DNA of 64,000 nucleotides from Gracilimonas sp017641085 (GTDB taxonomy: Bacteria > Bacteroidota > Rhodothermia > Balneolales > Balneolaceae), in assembly GCF_046115515.1 (NCBI RefSeq), contig NZ_CP175953.1. One strand, given 5' to 3'. The position numbers were made by a program, and so were the translations under genes. Numbering within the stretch: the stretch's first letter is position 1; each line of letters begins with the position of its first letter. Of this stretch, positions 25,379-34,017 are shown piece by piece. Below the pieces are notes generated by a model, which saw nothing but the letters and a program-made list of their open reading frames with translations, had not been told where the DNA came from and made no database searches.

Positions 25379-27040
25379 ATGAAGAAATTTCTTGCTGTAC
25401 TTATTCCTCTATTCCTACCATTTGCCATTCAGGCCCAGGTTTATGGTCCACTGAATCCAGACCGCGAAACCACCAACACTATTCGGGTAAATGGAGTTAG
25501 CACTATATTAGCTTTCGGTGATACCGTTTGGATCAGCCCTTCCCTGAATAGAAATATCAATAATAACGCGGAATGGTTCACACCTGAAAACGCTGATAGC
25601 GTAGTCAATGGCATTGGACGTGTGTATTCGCTGGAGCTTGGACAAGATACCGTTTTAGCAGGTCTTGGTTATACGAATACGGAAGCCGAAGGAAGTCCCC
25701 AAACCGCATTCGGATACTATTTTTCAGTGGATGGTGGAGATTCATGGCGTTTTGAGCCCCCTGTCCTCGACCCTGATCCTCCATCGAAATGTTTCTCAGA
25801 TGACCCTGATTTTGAACGACCATCCAGTGCCGGTGAGTACGATCCGGATTGTGATCTACAGTTTACCTACGGCGGGATTACTTACAATCGTATTCGCTTT
25901 ACAGTACCTGAGCAAGCACCGCCCTATGAAGTAGATTTTCAGAATAACGTTGTTTATTCAGCTAATTTCGGAGGCGGGTTAATCCGAAGTCGGGATTTTG
26001 GTGATGCCTGGGAGCGGGTTATCCTTCCTCCTGACAATGTTTCTGAGATGACCCCGGATGATGATTACACCTGGAGTTCGGATATTGTATTAGCGAACGG
26101 GGACGTCACTCAGATTAACCGTTATGACCCCAGAAGTAAGTTTGGATTGAATCTCCGTGTATTTGGGGTGTATATCGATTCTCAGAACCGGGTTTGGGTT
26201 GGAACTGGCAATGGAGTGAATGTATCGGATAATGCGTTATCAGCCCCGACGGATAGTATTCGCTGGTCGCACATAACATTTGATGGATCTAACAACGGAC
26301 TTATCGGAAATTGGGTAATCGAGATTAAAGAAGAACCGGGCACCGGGAGAATATGGATGACTAACCGGGTGATAGAATCCGGAGTGGAAGATCAAGGACT
26401 TGTGTACACCGATGATGGCGGCCAAACCTTTACCCAGATGCTTATTGGAGAACGCATTAATGATATTGGTTTTAAGGATGGATACGTGTTTGCAACCGGA
26501 GAAAATGGCTTATTTATTTCTCCTAACGGTGGAGATACCTGGATAAAATCACCCCAAATTAAAAGCCCGAATACCTTCATTAAATCAACCGCTGTTTTTT
26601 ACTCAGCTACTTCCACAACCAATCGTATCTGGATCTCTACAAGCGATGGACTCGCCTCTCATGAATGTTGCACAGCCAACCAGGTTTTTGATAACTGGGA
26701 AATCACCCGGGTTAACTTCCCTCTAAAAGGCGGAAATGTTCACGATGAAGGACGGGATGTAAGCACCTATGCCTACCCCAACCCATTTTCACCGACCGTC
26801 CATGAACTGGTTCGCATCAAGTTTGAAGTAGAAAATCAGGGCAATGTGAACATCCGGGTTTTTGATTTTGGGATGAATCTCGTCCGGGAAATTGAAAACG
26901 CTTCTTTCCCGCCCGGCACTTATGAAGCCGTTTGGGACGGAGTGGACGGAAAAGGCCGTAAAGTTGCAAACGGAGCTTATATATATGTGATTGAGACGCC
27001 CGGTACTCGCAAGAATGGTAAAATTTTGGTGGTGGATTAA
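25379..27040 (+). CDS. Secreted beta-propeller-like protein with FlgD/T9SS-type C-terminal domain
   Basis: A signal peptide (1-20, ending AIQAQ) leads into about 440 residues with BNR/YCF48-like repeats such as VDGGDSWRFE, YTDDGGQTFTQM and SPNGGDTWIKS, consistent with a beta-propeller. The last 90 residues form a FlgD-like immunoglobulin domain opening with YAYPNPFSPT and ending with NGAYIYVIE and GKILVVD, resembling type A sorting domains of type IX secretion cargo. Several cysteines (CFSDD, DCDLQ, ECCTAN) suggest disulfides. The start codon abuts the upstream stop and its own stop overlaps the next gene by one base. It could be the surface cargo served by the PorV/PorQ-like proteins encoded next. 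Confidence 0.8.
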   Translation: MKKFLAVLIPLFLPFAIQAQVYGPLNPDRETTNTIRVNGVSTILAFGDTVWISPSLNRNINNNAEWFTPENADSVVNGIGRVYSLELGQDTVLAGLGYTNTEAEGSPQTAFGYYFSVDGGDSWRFEPPVLDPDPPSKCFSDDPDFERPSSAGEYDPDCDLQFTYGGITYNRIRFTVPEQAPPYEVDFQNNVVYSANFGGGLIRSRDFGDAWERVILPPDNVSEMTPDDDYTWSSDIVLANGDVTQINRYDPRSKFGLNLRVFGVYIDSQNRVWVGTGNGVNVSDNALSAPTDSIRWSHITFDGSNNGLIGNWVIEIKEEPGTGRIWMTNRVIESGVEDQGLVYTDDGGQTFTQMLIGERINDIGFKDGYVFATGENGLFISPNGGDTWIKSPQIKSPNTFIKSTAVFYSATSTTNRIWISTSDGLASHECCTANQVFDNWEITRVNFPLKGGNVHDEGRDVSTYAYPNPFSPTVHELVRIKFEVENQGNVNIRVFDFGMNLVREIENASFPPGTYEAVWDGVDGKGRKVANGAYIYVIETPGTRKNGKILVVD

Positions 27041-28095
27041 TGCTGAATAGATTCACACATATCAACAGAACTTTAGTCCCGGCTTTCCTCCTCTTGTTTG
27101 GGTTGATTTCGCCATCGCTTTTAGCTCAGAACGGTGGCTTTGCCGGAGCATCATACCGGATTGGGTATAGCGCAAGAGGAATGGCTATGAGTAACGCCAT
27201 GAGCGCGGTAACATCAGAAGGAGCTTTCGCCTACTATAACCCCGCACAAGCGGCATTAGCGTTAGATACCCGCCAGACCGATCTTACGGTTGGAGCGCTT
27301 AAATTTGACCGGGTATTTCAGAGTTCAGGCATACATCTGCAACTTCCCCCCAGTGCCGGCATCTCGTTTAATCTGATGCGAGCAGGAGTAAAAGATATTG
27401 ACGGCCGAACGGTAAGCGGATATCCAACCGGTTTGTTTACGCTTAATGAATATCAACTGACCAGTAACTTTGGCATCCGGCTTAGTGAAAAATTCAATGC
27501 GGGAGTCGGCCTGAAGTTTAGCATGGCCGATTATCACTTCGAGCTTGACAATGCCTTTACAGTAGGTGTGGATCTTGGGGCATTATATCGAGCCGGAGAA
27601 TATCTGAACATCGGTTTTTCAGTGAAAGACCTGTTTGCCAATTATTCCTGGAATGCCCAGAATTTGTATAACCTGGATCAGGCCCGCGATTTGGTTAATG
27701 ACTTCCCAACCCGGATTATATTGGGATTAGCCTATCAGAGAGAGCTTTTCACCGTATCTGCAGATTTCGAGCTGCAAAGTTATAGTTCCGAAACAGAAAC
27801 TACTGAGTTTTTTATTGATAATGGGGTTCCATCCACCATCACAACCACAGAAACGATCAACACCAGTTCTTCACAAGTTAGATTAGGCGGCTCATGGAAA
27901 GCTCACGAACGCTTTACTCTCCGAGCCGGGTGGAATCTGCCGGAAGCCTCGAATATGGATAGCTGGGCCTTGAGTAGCGGTTTTTCCATTCATCTGCCAT
28001 TTGACGTATTTTCCCCTTCCATCGACTATGCGTTTGTGATGGAACCGTACCGAATTTCTAACATGCATGTATTTTCCTTACGCCTGAATTTATGA
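27040..28095 (+). CDS. PorV/PorQ-family outer-membrane barrel protein (first copy)
   Basis: A signal peptide (about 1-29, ending LLAQ) precedes the family lead-in: GYSARGMAMSNAMSAVTSEGAFAYYNPA matches the PorV/PorQ pattern of a small-residue helix followed by a YNPA turn (shown here only to describe the region; key residues are GMAMSNA and YYNPAQ). The rest alternates as a 14-strand-type barrel with an aromatic final strand MHVFSLRLNL. PorV in type IX secretion carries cargo to the sortase at the cell surface; PorQ is a relative. The start codon overlaps the propeller gene stop (TAATG) and its stop overlaps a second family member (ATGA). Confidence 0.8.
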   Translation: MLNRFTHINRTLVPAFLLLFGLISPSLLAQNGGFAGASYRIGYSARGMAMSNAMSAVTSEGAFAYYNPAQAALALDTRQTDLTVGALKFDRVFQSSGIHLQLPPSAGISFNLMRAGVKDIDGRTVSGYPTGLFTLNEYQLTSNFGIRLSEKFNAGVGLKFSMADYHFELDNAFTVGVDLGALYRAGEYLNIGFSVKDLFANYSWNAQNLYNLDQARDLVNDFPTRIILGLAYQRELFTVSADFELQSYSSETETTEFFIDNGVPSTITTTETINTSSSQVRLGGSWKAHERFTLRAGWNLPEASNMDSWALSSGFSIHLPFDVFSPSIDYAFVMEPYRISNMHVFSLRLNL

Positions 28096-29033
28096 AAACC
28101 GTATTCTTCAGCCTTTTTCTATTCATCAGCAGCTCTGCCCTCCTTGCTCAGGGAAGCGGCTTCGAGATGCTGAGCATTTCTCCAACTCCTTATTCTCTTT
28201 CTAAAGCTGAAGCCACCACTTCCATATCCGAAGGGTCAGCTTCTATTTTCTCCAATCCGGCTTTACTATCCCTTAACGACTATTCTTCCATAGATTTAGG
28301 GTATTCCTTCTGGATCGCTAATGTGAATAACATTTTTGGCGGTGTAAACTTCAAAAATGGGCAAAGAGCGGTAGCTTTTTCTTTTTACACCTCCGGAGCT
28401 GATGATTATGAAGCCCGAAATAACCCGGGTCCCCCTAATGGAGAGTTCTCTATACAATATATCTCCATCTCAGCGGCTTATGCTTATGATTTCAAATACT
28501 TTGCATTGGGAGGTGCAATTCAGTATCTGAACGAAGAGAACTTCACTTACCAGGCTAATGGATATGCTTTTAATTTTGGAATGGCCAGTGAATTATTTAA
28601 CGACAAAGTTAGGCTTGGGGCATCGGTAACGAACTTGGGAGAAATGGAGAAGCTCAATATTAATTCCACCCCTCTCCCTGCGAATTTTAAAGTTGGTACT
28701 TCTGCAGATGTCCTCAACTTCACCCCACCAAAAAACGATGACTTGCCGGTTTTGGTAACTGCATATGCTGATTTTGTCTATCCTTTGGTTGAAACTGAAG
28801 ACAAAGACTATGCCGATTACACGGTCCCCGGCTCCTATTTTAATTTAGGACTTTCATTTAATGTAGCCGACGTTTTGGAAATCAGCGGTGGCTATAAAAC
28901 CCAGAATAATGTTCGTCCGGTTTCATTTGGGGCTGCCTTCTCAACCGACGAGATTACCTTCAATTATGCATTGGTTCCTTTCAATACCGGCTACGGAACA
29001 GTACATTCCATTGGGATTCAGTACAAATTTTAA
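28092..29033 (+). CDS. PorV/PorQ-family outer-membrane barrel protein (second copy)
   Basis: The 313-residue protein has a signal peptide (1-19, ending LLAQ). The N-terminal region LSKAEATTSISEGSASIFSN followed by PALLSL is a diverged form of the family helix-turn motif. Antiparallel strands with alternating residues continue to a final aromatic strand HSIGIQYKF, as expected for an outer-membrane barrel. It is shorter and quite different from the preceding copy, so the two are not a recent duplication. It overlaps the first copy by four bases and is followed 11 bases later by a glycosyltransferase gene. Confidence 0.75.
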   Translation: MKTVFFSLFLFISSSALLAQGSGFEMLSISPTPYSLSKAEATTSISEGSASIFSNPALLSLNDYSSIDLGYSFWIANVNNIFGGVNFKNGQRAVAFSFYTSGADDYEARNNPGPPNGEFSIQYISISAAYAYDFKYFALGGAIQYLNEENFTYQANGYAFNFGMASELFNDKVRLGASVTNLGEMEKLNINSTPLPANFKVGTSADVLNFTPPKNDDLPVLVTAYADFVYPLVETEDKDYADYTVPGSYFNLGLSFNVADVLEISGGYKTQNNVRPVSFGAAFSTDEITFNYALVPFNTGYGTVHSIGIQYKF

Positions 29034-29044
29034 TAAGGGTATTT

Positions 29045-30061
29045 ATGGAGGCAACTTCTCTTAAGGAGGTTTATGCATCGGTTAATAATGATGCACGCAC
29101 CGTTTATGTAGTACCTCTGATCCGGTATTCGCATAAAAAGTCTGATTATTTATACCTGCTGTACAAAAACCTGATTGAAGATTCTGATTATGATATTCAA
29201 TCCATAAGTGTGTTCAATCACTTTAAACTGGTTGCCGGCATTCTTTCCAACCGTCAGGCTATTCTGCACTACCACTGGCTTGAATTTCAGGATTTTAAGT
29301 CCCTGCTTGGCATGCCCTGGAAGATGTTCTGCATCTATTTATTCCACAAGCTGGGCGGGAATATCGTGTGGACATTACATAATGAGTTTCCCCATGATCA
29401 AAAATACCTGGGATTGCACCGTTTTTTGCATAAGAAAATGGCGGCTTGGTCGGATGTACTTCATGTCCATTGCGAAAAAGCCATGAACATTATGAGCGGA
29501 CGACTGCAGGCTTCAAAAGAAAAATTTGAGTTAATCCCCCACCCGTCTTTTCCGGCTGAACCCATCGATAAATCTGTTGCCCGTCAAAACCTGAATGAGC
29601 ACTATGGTTGTGAACTAAGACCGGAACTCCCTGTAATACTGATGTTCGGTAACATTAGCCGTTATAAACAGATAGAGAAAGTAGCTGATTTAGTTATAGA
29701 TTTTGATTTTGAGTGTAAGCTTCTGGTTGTTGGACCGGTAAAAAAGGGCAACCTGAAGTTATTTGATGAATTAAAGGAAAAGCAGAAGCAAAGTACCCGA
29801 ATTCAAATCATCCCGCAGTTTATCGATGAAAGCCGGGTACCCTGGTTTTACAGTGCAGCTGATCTTTGTGCTTTCAATTATCGCGAAATCCTTTCCTCCG
29901 GCGGTTATCATATGGCTAAAGCTTATGAAAAGCAGATAATAGCCCCGGATTTAGGCTGTTTGAGTGAAGAAGGAAAAGAGTCGGACGTAGAGTTATTCAC
30001 CAATCCGAGTGAACTGAAACAATTGCTTGAACAGCATTTAAAGGCAACCGCAAATGGCTAA
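29045..30061 (+). CDS. Glycosyltransferase, GT4-like
   Basis: The 338-residue protein fits a two-Rossmann-domain (GT-B) glycosyltransferase. The N-terminal half has LHYHWLEFQDF and IVWTLHNEFPHD, a pattern seen in GT4-type enzymes of exopolysaccharide clusters; the C-terminal half has VILMFGNISRYKQIEKV, the usual first strand of the nucleotide-sugar domain, and AADLCAFNYREILSSGGYHMAKAYE near the C-terminus, which replaces the standard EX7E region (quoted motif describes residues near 280-305). Cytoplasmic, probably membrane-associated. The sugar and acceptor cannot be read. It overlaps the flippase gene by eight bases. Confidence 0.78.
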   Translation: MEATSLKEVYASVNNDARTVYVVPLIRYSHKKSDYLYLLYKNLIEDSDYDIQSISVFNHFKLVAGILSNRQAILHYHWLEFQDFKSLLGMPWKMFCIYLFHKLGGNIVWTLHNEFPHDQKYLGLHRFLHKKMAAWSDVLHVHCEKAMNIMSGRLQASKEKFELIPHPSFPAEPIDKSVARQNLNEHYGCELRPELPVILMFGNISRYKQIEKVADLVIDFDFECKLLVVGPVKKGNLKLFDELKEKQKQSTRIQIIPQFIDESRVPWFYSAADLCAFNYREILSSGGYHMAKAYEKQIIAPDLGCLSEEGKESDVELFTNPSELKQLLEQHLKATANG

Positions 30062-31457
30062 GCTGAAAGAAAAAGCGTTTTGGATTGCCATTGGTGATAT
30101 CGCCGGGCGGGGACTTTCATTCCTTACCTCCATTTACCTGGCCCGTACTTTGGGATCTGAGTTCTATGGGCTGATAACCGTCGCTCTTTCAATCCTTGGT
30201 TACGCTACCTGGGTTTCTGATATGGGGCTTATCAGTATCGGAACGCGGGAAACAGCCAAAGAACCTTCAAAACGTATTTTCCGTGTATTAGAGATATTCA
30301 GGATGAAGCTCTTTCTTGGAATTGTTGTGTTGATTGCCTCAACGGTCATCGTTTCCATGATAAACACCGGGGAAATTGAGAAGCAGGTCATTCTGGGATA
30401 CCTCTACTCTATCATCCCCTACATGGCACTGATGGAGTGGTTTTATGCGGGGAAACAACAGTTTGGTAAAATCGCCTTGTCTAAAATATTGAATGGGCTT
30501 ATATATTTTGTACTTGTCATTTTTATGGTGCAATCGGTTGAGGATGTGACCCTTGTACCGGTACTCTATACCGTTGGTGTGACCATTGCCGCGTTAACGC
30601 TTGGTACATTTGCTATCAAGGACAAGCCCTTTTCCCTTCCGTCAAGGGGAGTTCAAATCTATCCCGACTTGCTCAAATCGAGCTCTATTTTGGGATTAGG
30701 TAAGTTCTTTGCTCAAATTGTGCATTTACTTCCCCCTATTTTAATTGGAGGGATATTAACACTTCGTGATGCCGGTTTATATGGAGCTGCCTTTCGAGTA
30801 GTAATCATTGCCATGATGATAGACCGGGTTTTTGTGAACTTGCTATTGCCAAATCTTTCATCCCTTTGGAGCAGGAATCGGGCCGAAGCCAACATCAAGA
30901 TAGATACTGTGTTTCGATTAGTAGCGGCAGGCGGGGCTCTCATAGCCCTGGTAACGGCGATTGGAGCTGAGCAAATCATTTCTATACTCTACGGTGATCA
31001 ATACGCAGAGAGTGTGATTCTGCTCCAGATTCTTTCGGTGATGATTGCCGCTACGTTCGTAAACAGCCTATTCTCTTTTGGTTTGATAGCCACTAATAAA
31101 GACAAAGAATATTTTTTGGCCACTTGTTTTGGCGGAACCATTTCGGCTATCCTCATTTTCAGTTTTACCGCTCTTGGAAATTCAACAATGGTAGCTATTT
31201 CTGTTTCAGCTGCGGAGGTGATTATTACCTTGTTTACCTACTTCTGGTTCAGGAAAGTAGTTCCTTTAAACTACCTGAAGCCCCTGTTGGTCAGCTACCC
31301 GGCAGCTGTTCTGCTATTCTGTGGTTTCATTTTCAGCCCGCTTATGCCCCTTTTGAATGCCGCCATAGCTGCCGTCATCTTTATTATTATCATCTATCAG
31401 TTTGACATACTGAAGCCGGATCAATTTGAGTGGGCAAAGAAAAAGGTGCTGGGATGA
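30054..31457 (+). CDS. Polysaccharide flippase, Wzx/MATE-like
   Basis: The 467-residue integral membrane protein has about 12 to 14 helices and the oligosaccharide-flippase lead-in (FWIAIGDIAGRGLSFLTSIY, then ARTLGSEFYGLI). It would move lipid-linked glycan repeats across the inner membrane. Start and stop overlap glycosyltransferase and deacetylase genes, placing it within the glycan part of the nine-gene unit. A matching polymerase (Wzy) is not in the window, so polymerised products are not assured. Confidence 0.85.
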   Translation: MAKLKEKAFWIAIGDIAGRGLSFLTSIYLARTLGSEFYGLITVALSILGYATWVSDMGLISIGTRETAKEPSKRIFRVLEIFRMKLFLGIVVLIASTVIVSMINTGEIEKQVILGYLYSIIPYMALMEWFYAGKQQFGKIALSKILNGLIYFVLVIFMVQSVEDVTLVPVLYTVGVTIAALTLGTFAIKDKPFSLPSRGVQIYPDLLKSSSILGLGKFFAQIVHLLPPILIGGILTLRDAGLYGAAFRVVIIAMMIDRVFVNLLLPNLSSLWSRNRAEANIKIDTVFRLVAAGGALIALVTAIGAEQIISILYGDQYAESVILLQILSVMIAATFVNSLFSFGLIATNKDKEYFLATCFGGTISAILIFSFTALGNSTMVAISVSAAEVIITLFTYFWFRKVVPLNYLKPLLVSYPAAVLLFCGFIFSPLMPLLNAAIAAVIFIIIIYQFDILKPDQFEWAKKKVLG

Positions 31458-32989
31458 AGCAGCGATTGTGTATAGGGATTCAGGAAAGAAATGCAGCCTG
31501 GGATGCTGTCTTGAATCAGCTTGGGGTGTGGTATGAAGAAGTAAATTACAATTTAGAACTGCATCGTGAGTACAGTGTTATTATTCTGAATAAGAAGCCT
31601 GATAAAGCTCAGTGTTCAGCCCTTAAAACCTTTGTAAAAAACAATGGCAGCCTGTTAGAAGTAGCTGACAATCTGGTCTTCCTTGAGAAAAAACATACCC
31701 GGTCATCCCATATAGATACACTCATAAATTATGATCGTGAAGGCTTTTTATCTCATATTTCTCATGTAGATGTTCATGCCAGTTTAAGGCTTCATAAGAA
31801 TAGTGAGTTACTGGAGGGTCTGGTTCATTTACCTGCTGAAGATCATTCAAATATTGCTTTTTTGGGCGTTGATGTAGCTGAACTGTTACAAACAACCGGT
31901 TATAGGAGAAAACGATTCTTTAGCAGGAATGGAGAACATCCGGATGAAATTGTCAGCAAAGTATCCAAGCACGAGCTCGCTGAAGTGCTGAAAGCCATAC
32001 TGAAAGAGCTACACTTTCGAAGATCTTTGCCTTTCATCGAGAAATGGACTTCCCCGACAACTAAACCCGTTTTTTGTTTTCGGATTGACAGTGATTTTGG
32101 CGATAAAGAATCCATGGATAATCTTTATGCAACGATTCGTAAGCACCAAAAATCGGCAACCTGGTTTTTACATGTAGAAGCACATGAGGATTGGCTTTCT
32201 CACCTCAAGACCTATGAGAACCAGGAAATTGCTCTTCACGGCTATGAACACGGTACTTCAGATTCTTTCAAAAAGGTTAACCGGAACATTCAAACCGGGA
32301 AAAAGCGTCTCGAAAAAGCTAATATTGATTTCAGCGGCTTTTGTGCTCCTTATGGTATCTGGAACACGGCACTTGAAAAATCCCTGAAGAATTCCGGCTT
32401 TGAATACACCTCTGAGTTTACCTTTTGTTATGATGGATTACCGCTCCGCCCTGTAGATGATCAACTCCCCGTTCAAGTTCCCATTCACCCTATTTGTACC
32501 GGTAGTCTGAACCGGCGAAAATATTCCATTGAGGATATGAAAGGGTATTTCGAGGATGTGTTATTAAATAAATTATCGCGGTTTGAACCGGCTTTGTTCT
32601 ATCACCACCCTTTACAGCCCGGGCTTTCTGTTATCGACCATTTACTGGAGCTCACTGATATACACGAATTTGAAAATCTTACTTTTGGAGAGTTTGCTGG
32701 TTTTTGGAAAGAACGGGAAAGGTTCACCTTTGAAGCTTATTTAGATGATGGAAAAGTAACCATTGAAAAATCTTCCGATCCTGATAAGTTGATTCAGGTA
32801 TCCATAAACCATTCCGAGTTTGACCTGGTATCTACAAGTGAGGATATCATCAACCTCACAAAAACAACAAAATTAAAGTTTTCGAAGCCCTATCTTCCTC
32901 AGCCTGAAGAGGTACATGAAATGAGAAAGCGGGATTTGAATCTTCTTAAAACATCACTGATAGATTGGAAAAACAGGGGGCGATTATGA
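31454..32989 (+). CDS. Polysaccharide-deacetylase-like protein (NodB fold) with extra domains
   Basis: I place the start at the ATG overlapping the flippase stop (ATGA) rather than at a GTG 24 bases upstream. About 200 N-terminal residues match no family I recognise. A NodB-like domain follows (about 205-400): FRIDSD replaces the usual TFDDD, IALHGYEHG supplies the His-x3-His metal ligands, and FCAPYGIW resembles the arginine/proline motif. FYHHPLQPG near residue 388 supplies the later histidine. A C-terminal beta-rich region of about 90 residues closes the protein. There is no signal peptide, so it may act on cytoplasmic lipid-linked sugars. Deacetylation is likely but the substrate is unknown. 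Confidence 0.75.
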   Translation: MKQRLCIGIQERNAAWDAVLNQLGVWYEEVNYNLELHREYSVIILNKKPDKAQCSALKTFVKNNGSLLEVADNLVFLEKKHTRSSHIDTLINYDREGFLSHISHVDVHASLRLHKNSELLEGLVHLPAEDHSNIAFLGVDVAELLQTTGYRRKRFFSRNGEHPDEIVSKVSKHELAEVLKAILKELHFRRSLPFIEKWTSPTTKPVFCFRIDSDFGDKESMDNLYATIRKHQKSATWFLHVEAHEDWLSHLKTYENQEIALHGYEHGTSDSFKKVNRNIQTGKKRLEKANIDFSGFCAPYGIWNTALEKSLKNSGFEYTSEFTFCYDGLPLRPVDDQLPVQVPIHPICTGSLNRRKYSIEDMKGYFEDVLLNKLSRFEPALFYHHPLQPGLSVIDHLLELTDIHEFENLTFGEFAGFWKERERFTFEAYLDDGKVTIEKSSDPDKLIQVSINHSEFDLVSTSEDIINLTKTTKLKFSKPYLPQPEEVHEMRKRDLNLLKTSLIDWKNRGRL

Positions 32990-34017
32990 AGGTAGGTTAT
33001 GTGTCTCCCATGAGTATAGCGGCCGTCAATGGCGGACTCAGAACCCAGGCTTTAATGACGACTAAGCATATAATGTCCTTTGGAGTGGAACCGAAATTGA
33101 TTTCTCCATGGGATGATATGAAAGCCATGAACCTTGACCTGGTTCATGTGTTCGGGGCTTCCATTGAAAATGTGGGAATTGTAGATCAGGTTAAAGCAAT
33201 GGGATTGCCCCTCGCCCTTTCTCCGGTCTTCTTCTCCAACAGGAAAGCTGCTTTTATCAAAAGAGCCCTGAAAATGGAGCGTTTGAGCTCTGCTTTTGGC
33301 TCCGGAATCCGTTCAGATTTTAGCGTGAAAACCGAATTATGCAGCAAATCAGATCTCGTTTTACCAAATACCTCAGCTGAGGCTGATCTCATCCGGGATG
33401 GTTTTTCAATTCCTGAGAGCCAAATTCAGATTATCCCAAATGGGGTAGAACAAAAATTCGCAGAGGCTCGGCCACAGTTATTTATTGATACCTATGGATT
33501 GAAAGATTTCGTACTGTTTGCCGGTCAGGCCGGAGCCAAAAGAAAAAATGTAATCAAGCTTCTTGAAGTAGCTCCTGACCTCGATGCTCCTGTTGTAATC
33601 ATCGGTTCTTTTTACAAGGATGAATACGGAGAAAAGTGCAGAATTTTAGCAGCAGAAGCCGGCAATGTCACCCTGATCGAAACTCTTGATCATGATTCTG
33701 AATTGCTAGCATCCGCGTATGCTGCCAGCAGCGTTTTTGTGCTTCCCTCCCAGTTCGAAACACCTGGAATTGCAGCCATGGAAGCGGCTCTGGCAGGTTC
33801 GAGAATTGTTATAACCGAGAAAGGCGGTACCAAAGATTACTTTGATGGATACGCTGAGTTTGTAAATCCGGATTCTTCTAAGTCCATATTAAACGGAATA
33901 AAGGAAGCTTTGAAAAGAGAATCCTCTGATACCCTGAAAAATCACATTCTTGAAAATTATACCTGGCAACGGGTAGCAGAATTAACGGCTAATCAATACA
34001 AAAGAGTTTTGGAATGA
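32986..34017 (+). CDS. Glycosyltransferase, GT4 family
   Basis: The ATG overlapping the upstream stop (ATGA), with an AGGGGG ribosome site, is preferred over a TTG 21 bases earlier. The 343-residue GT-B enzyme has the N-terminal glycine-rich loop VNGGLRTQA, the hinge IIPNGVE near residue 147, and a clear EX7E motif in ETPGIAAMEAALAG near residue 255, the nucleotide-sugar-binding signature of GT4. The donor and acceptor sugars are unknown. It overlaps wecB by four bases, which suggests an N-acetylated sugar pathway. Confidence 0.87.
   Translation: MKVGYVSPMSIAAVNGGLRTQALMTTKHIMSFGVEPKLISPWDDMKAMNLDLVHVFGASIENVGIVDQVKAMGLPLALSPVFFSNRKAAFIKRALKMERLSSAFGSGIRSDFSVKTELCSKSDLVLPNTSAEADLIRDGFSIPESQIQIIPNGVEQKFAEARPQLFIDTYGLKDFVLFAGQAGAKRKNVIKLLEVAPDLDAPVVIIGSFYKDEYGEKCRILAAEAGNVTLIETLDHDSELLASAYAASSVFVLPSQFETPGIAAMEAALAGSRIVITEKGGTKDYFDGYAEFVNPDSSKSILNGIKEALKRESSDTLKNHILENYTWQRVAELTANQYKRVLE

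Noticed and set aside
31430..31453. GTG start for the NodB-like protein
   Set aside because: The ATG at 31454 forms the ATGA junction used throughout this unit; the extra eight residues are low in information. The same reasoning rejects the TTG at 32965 for the next gene.
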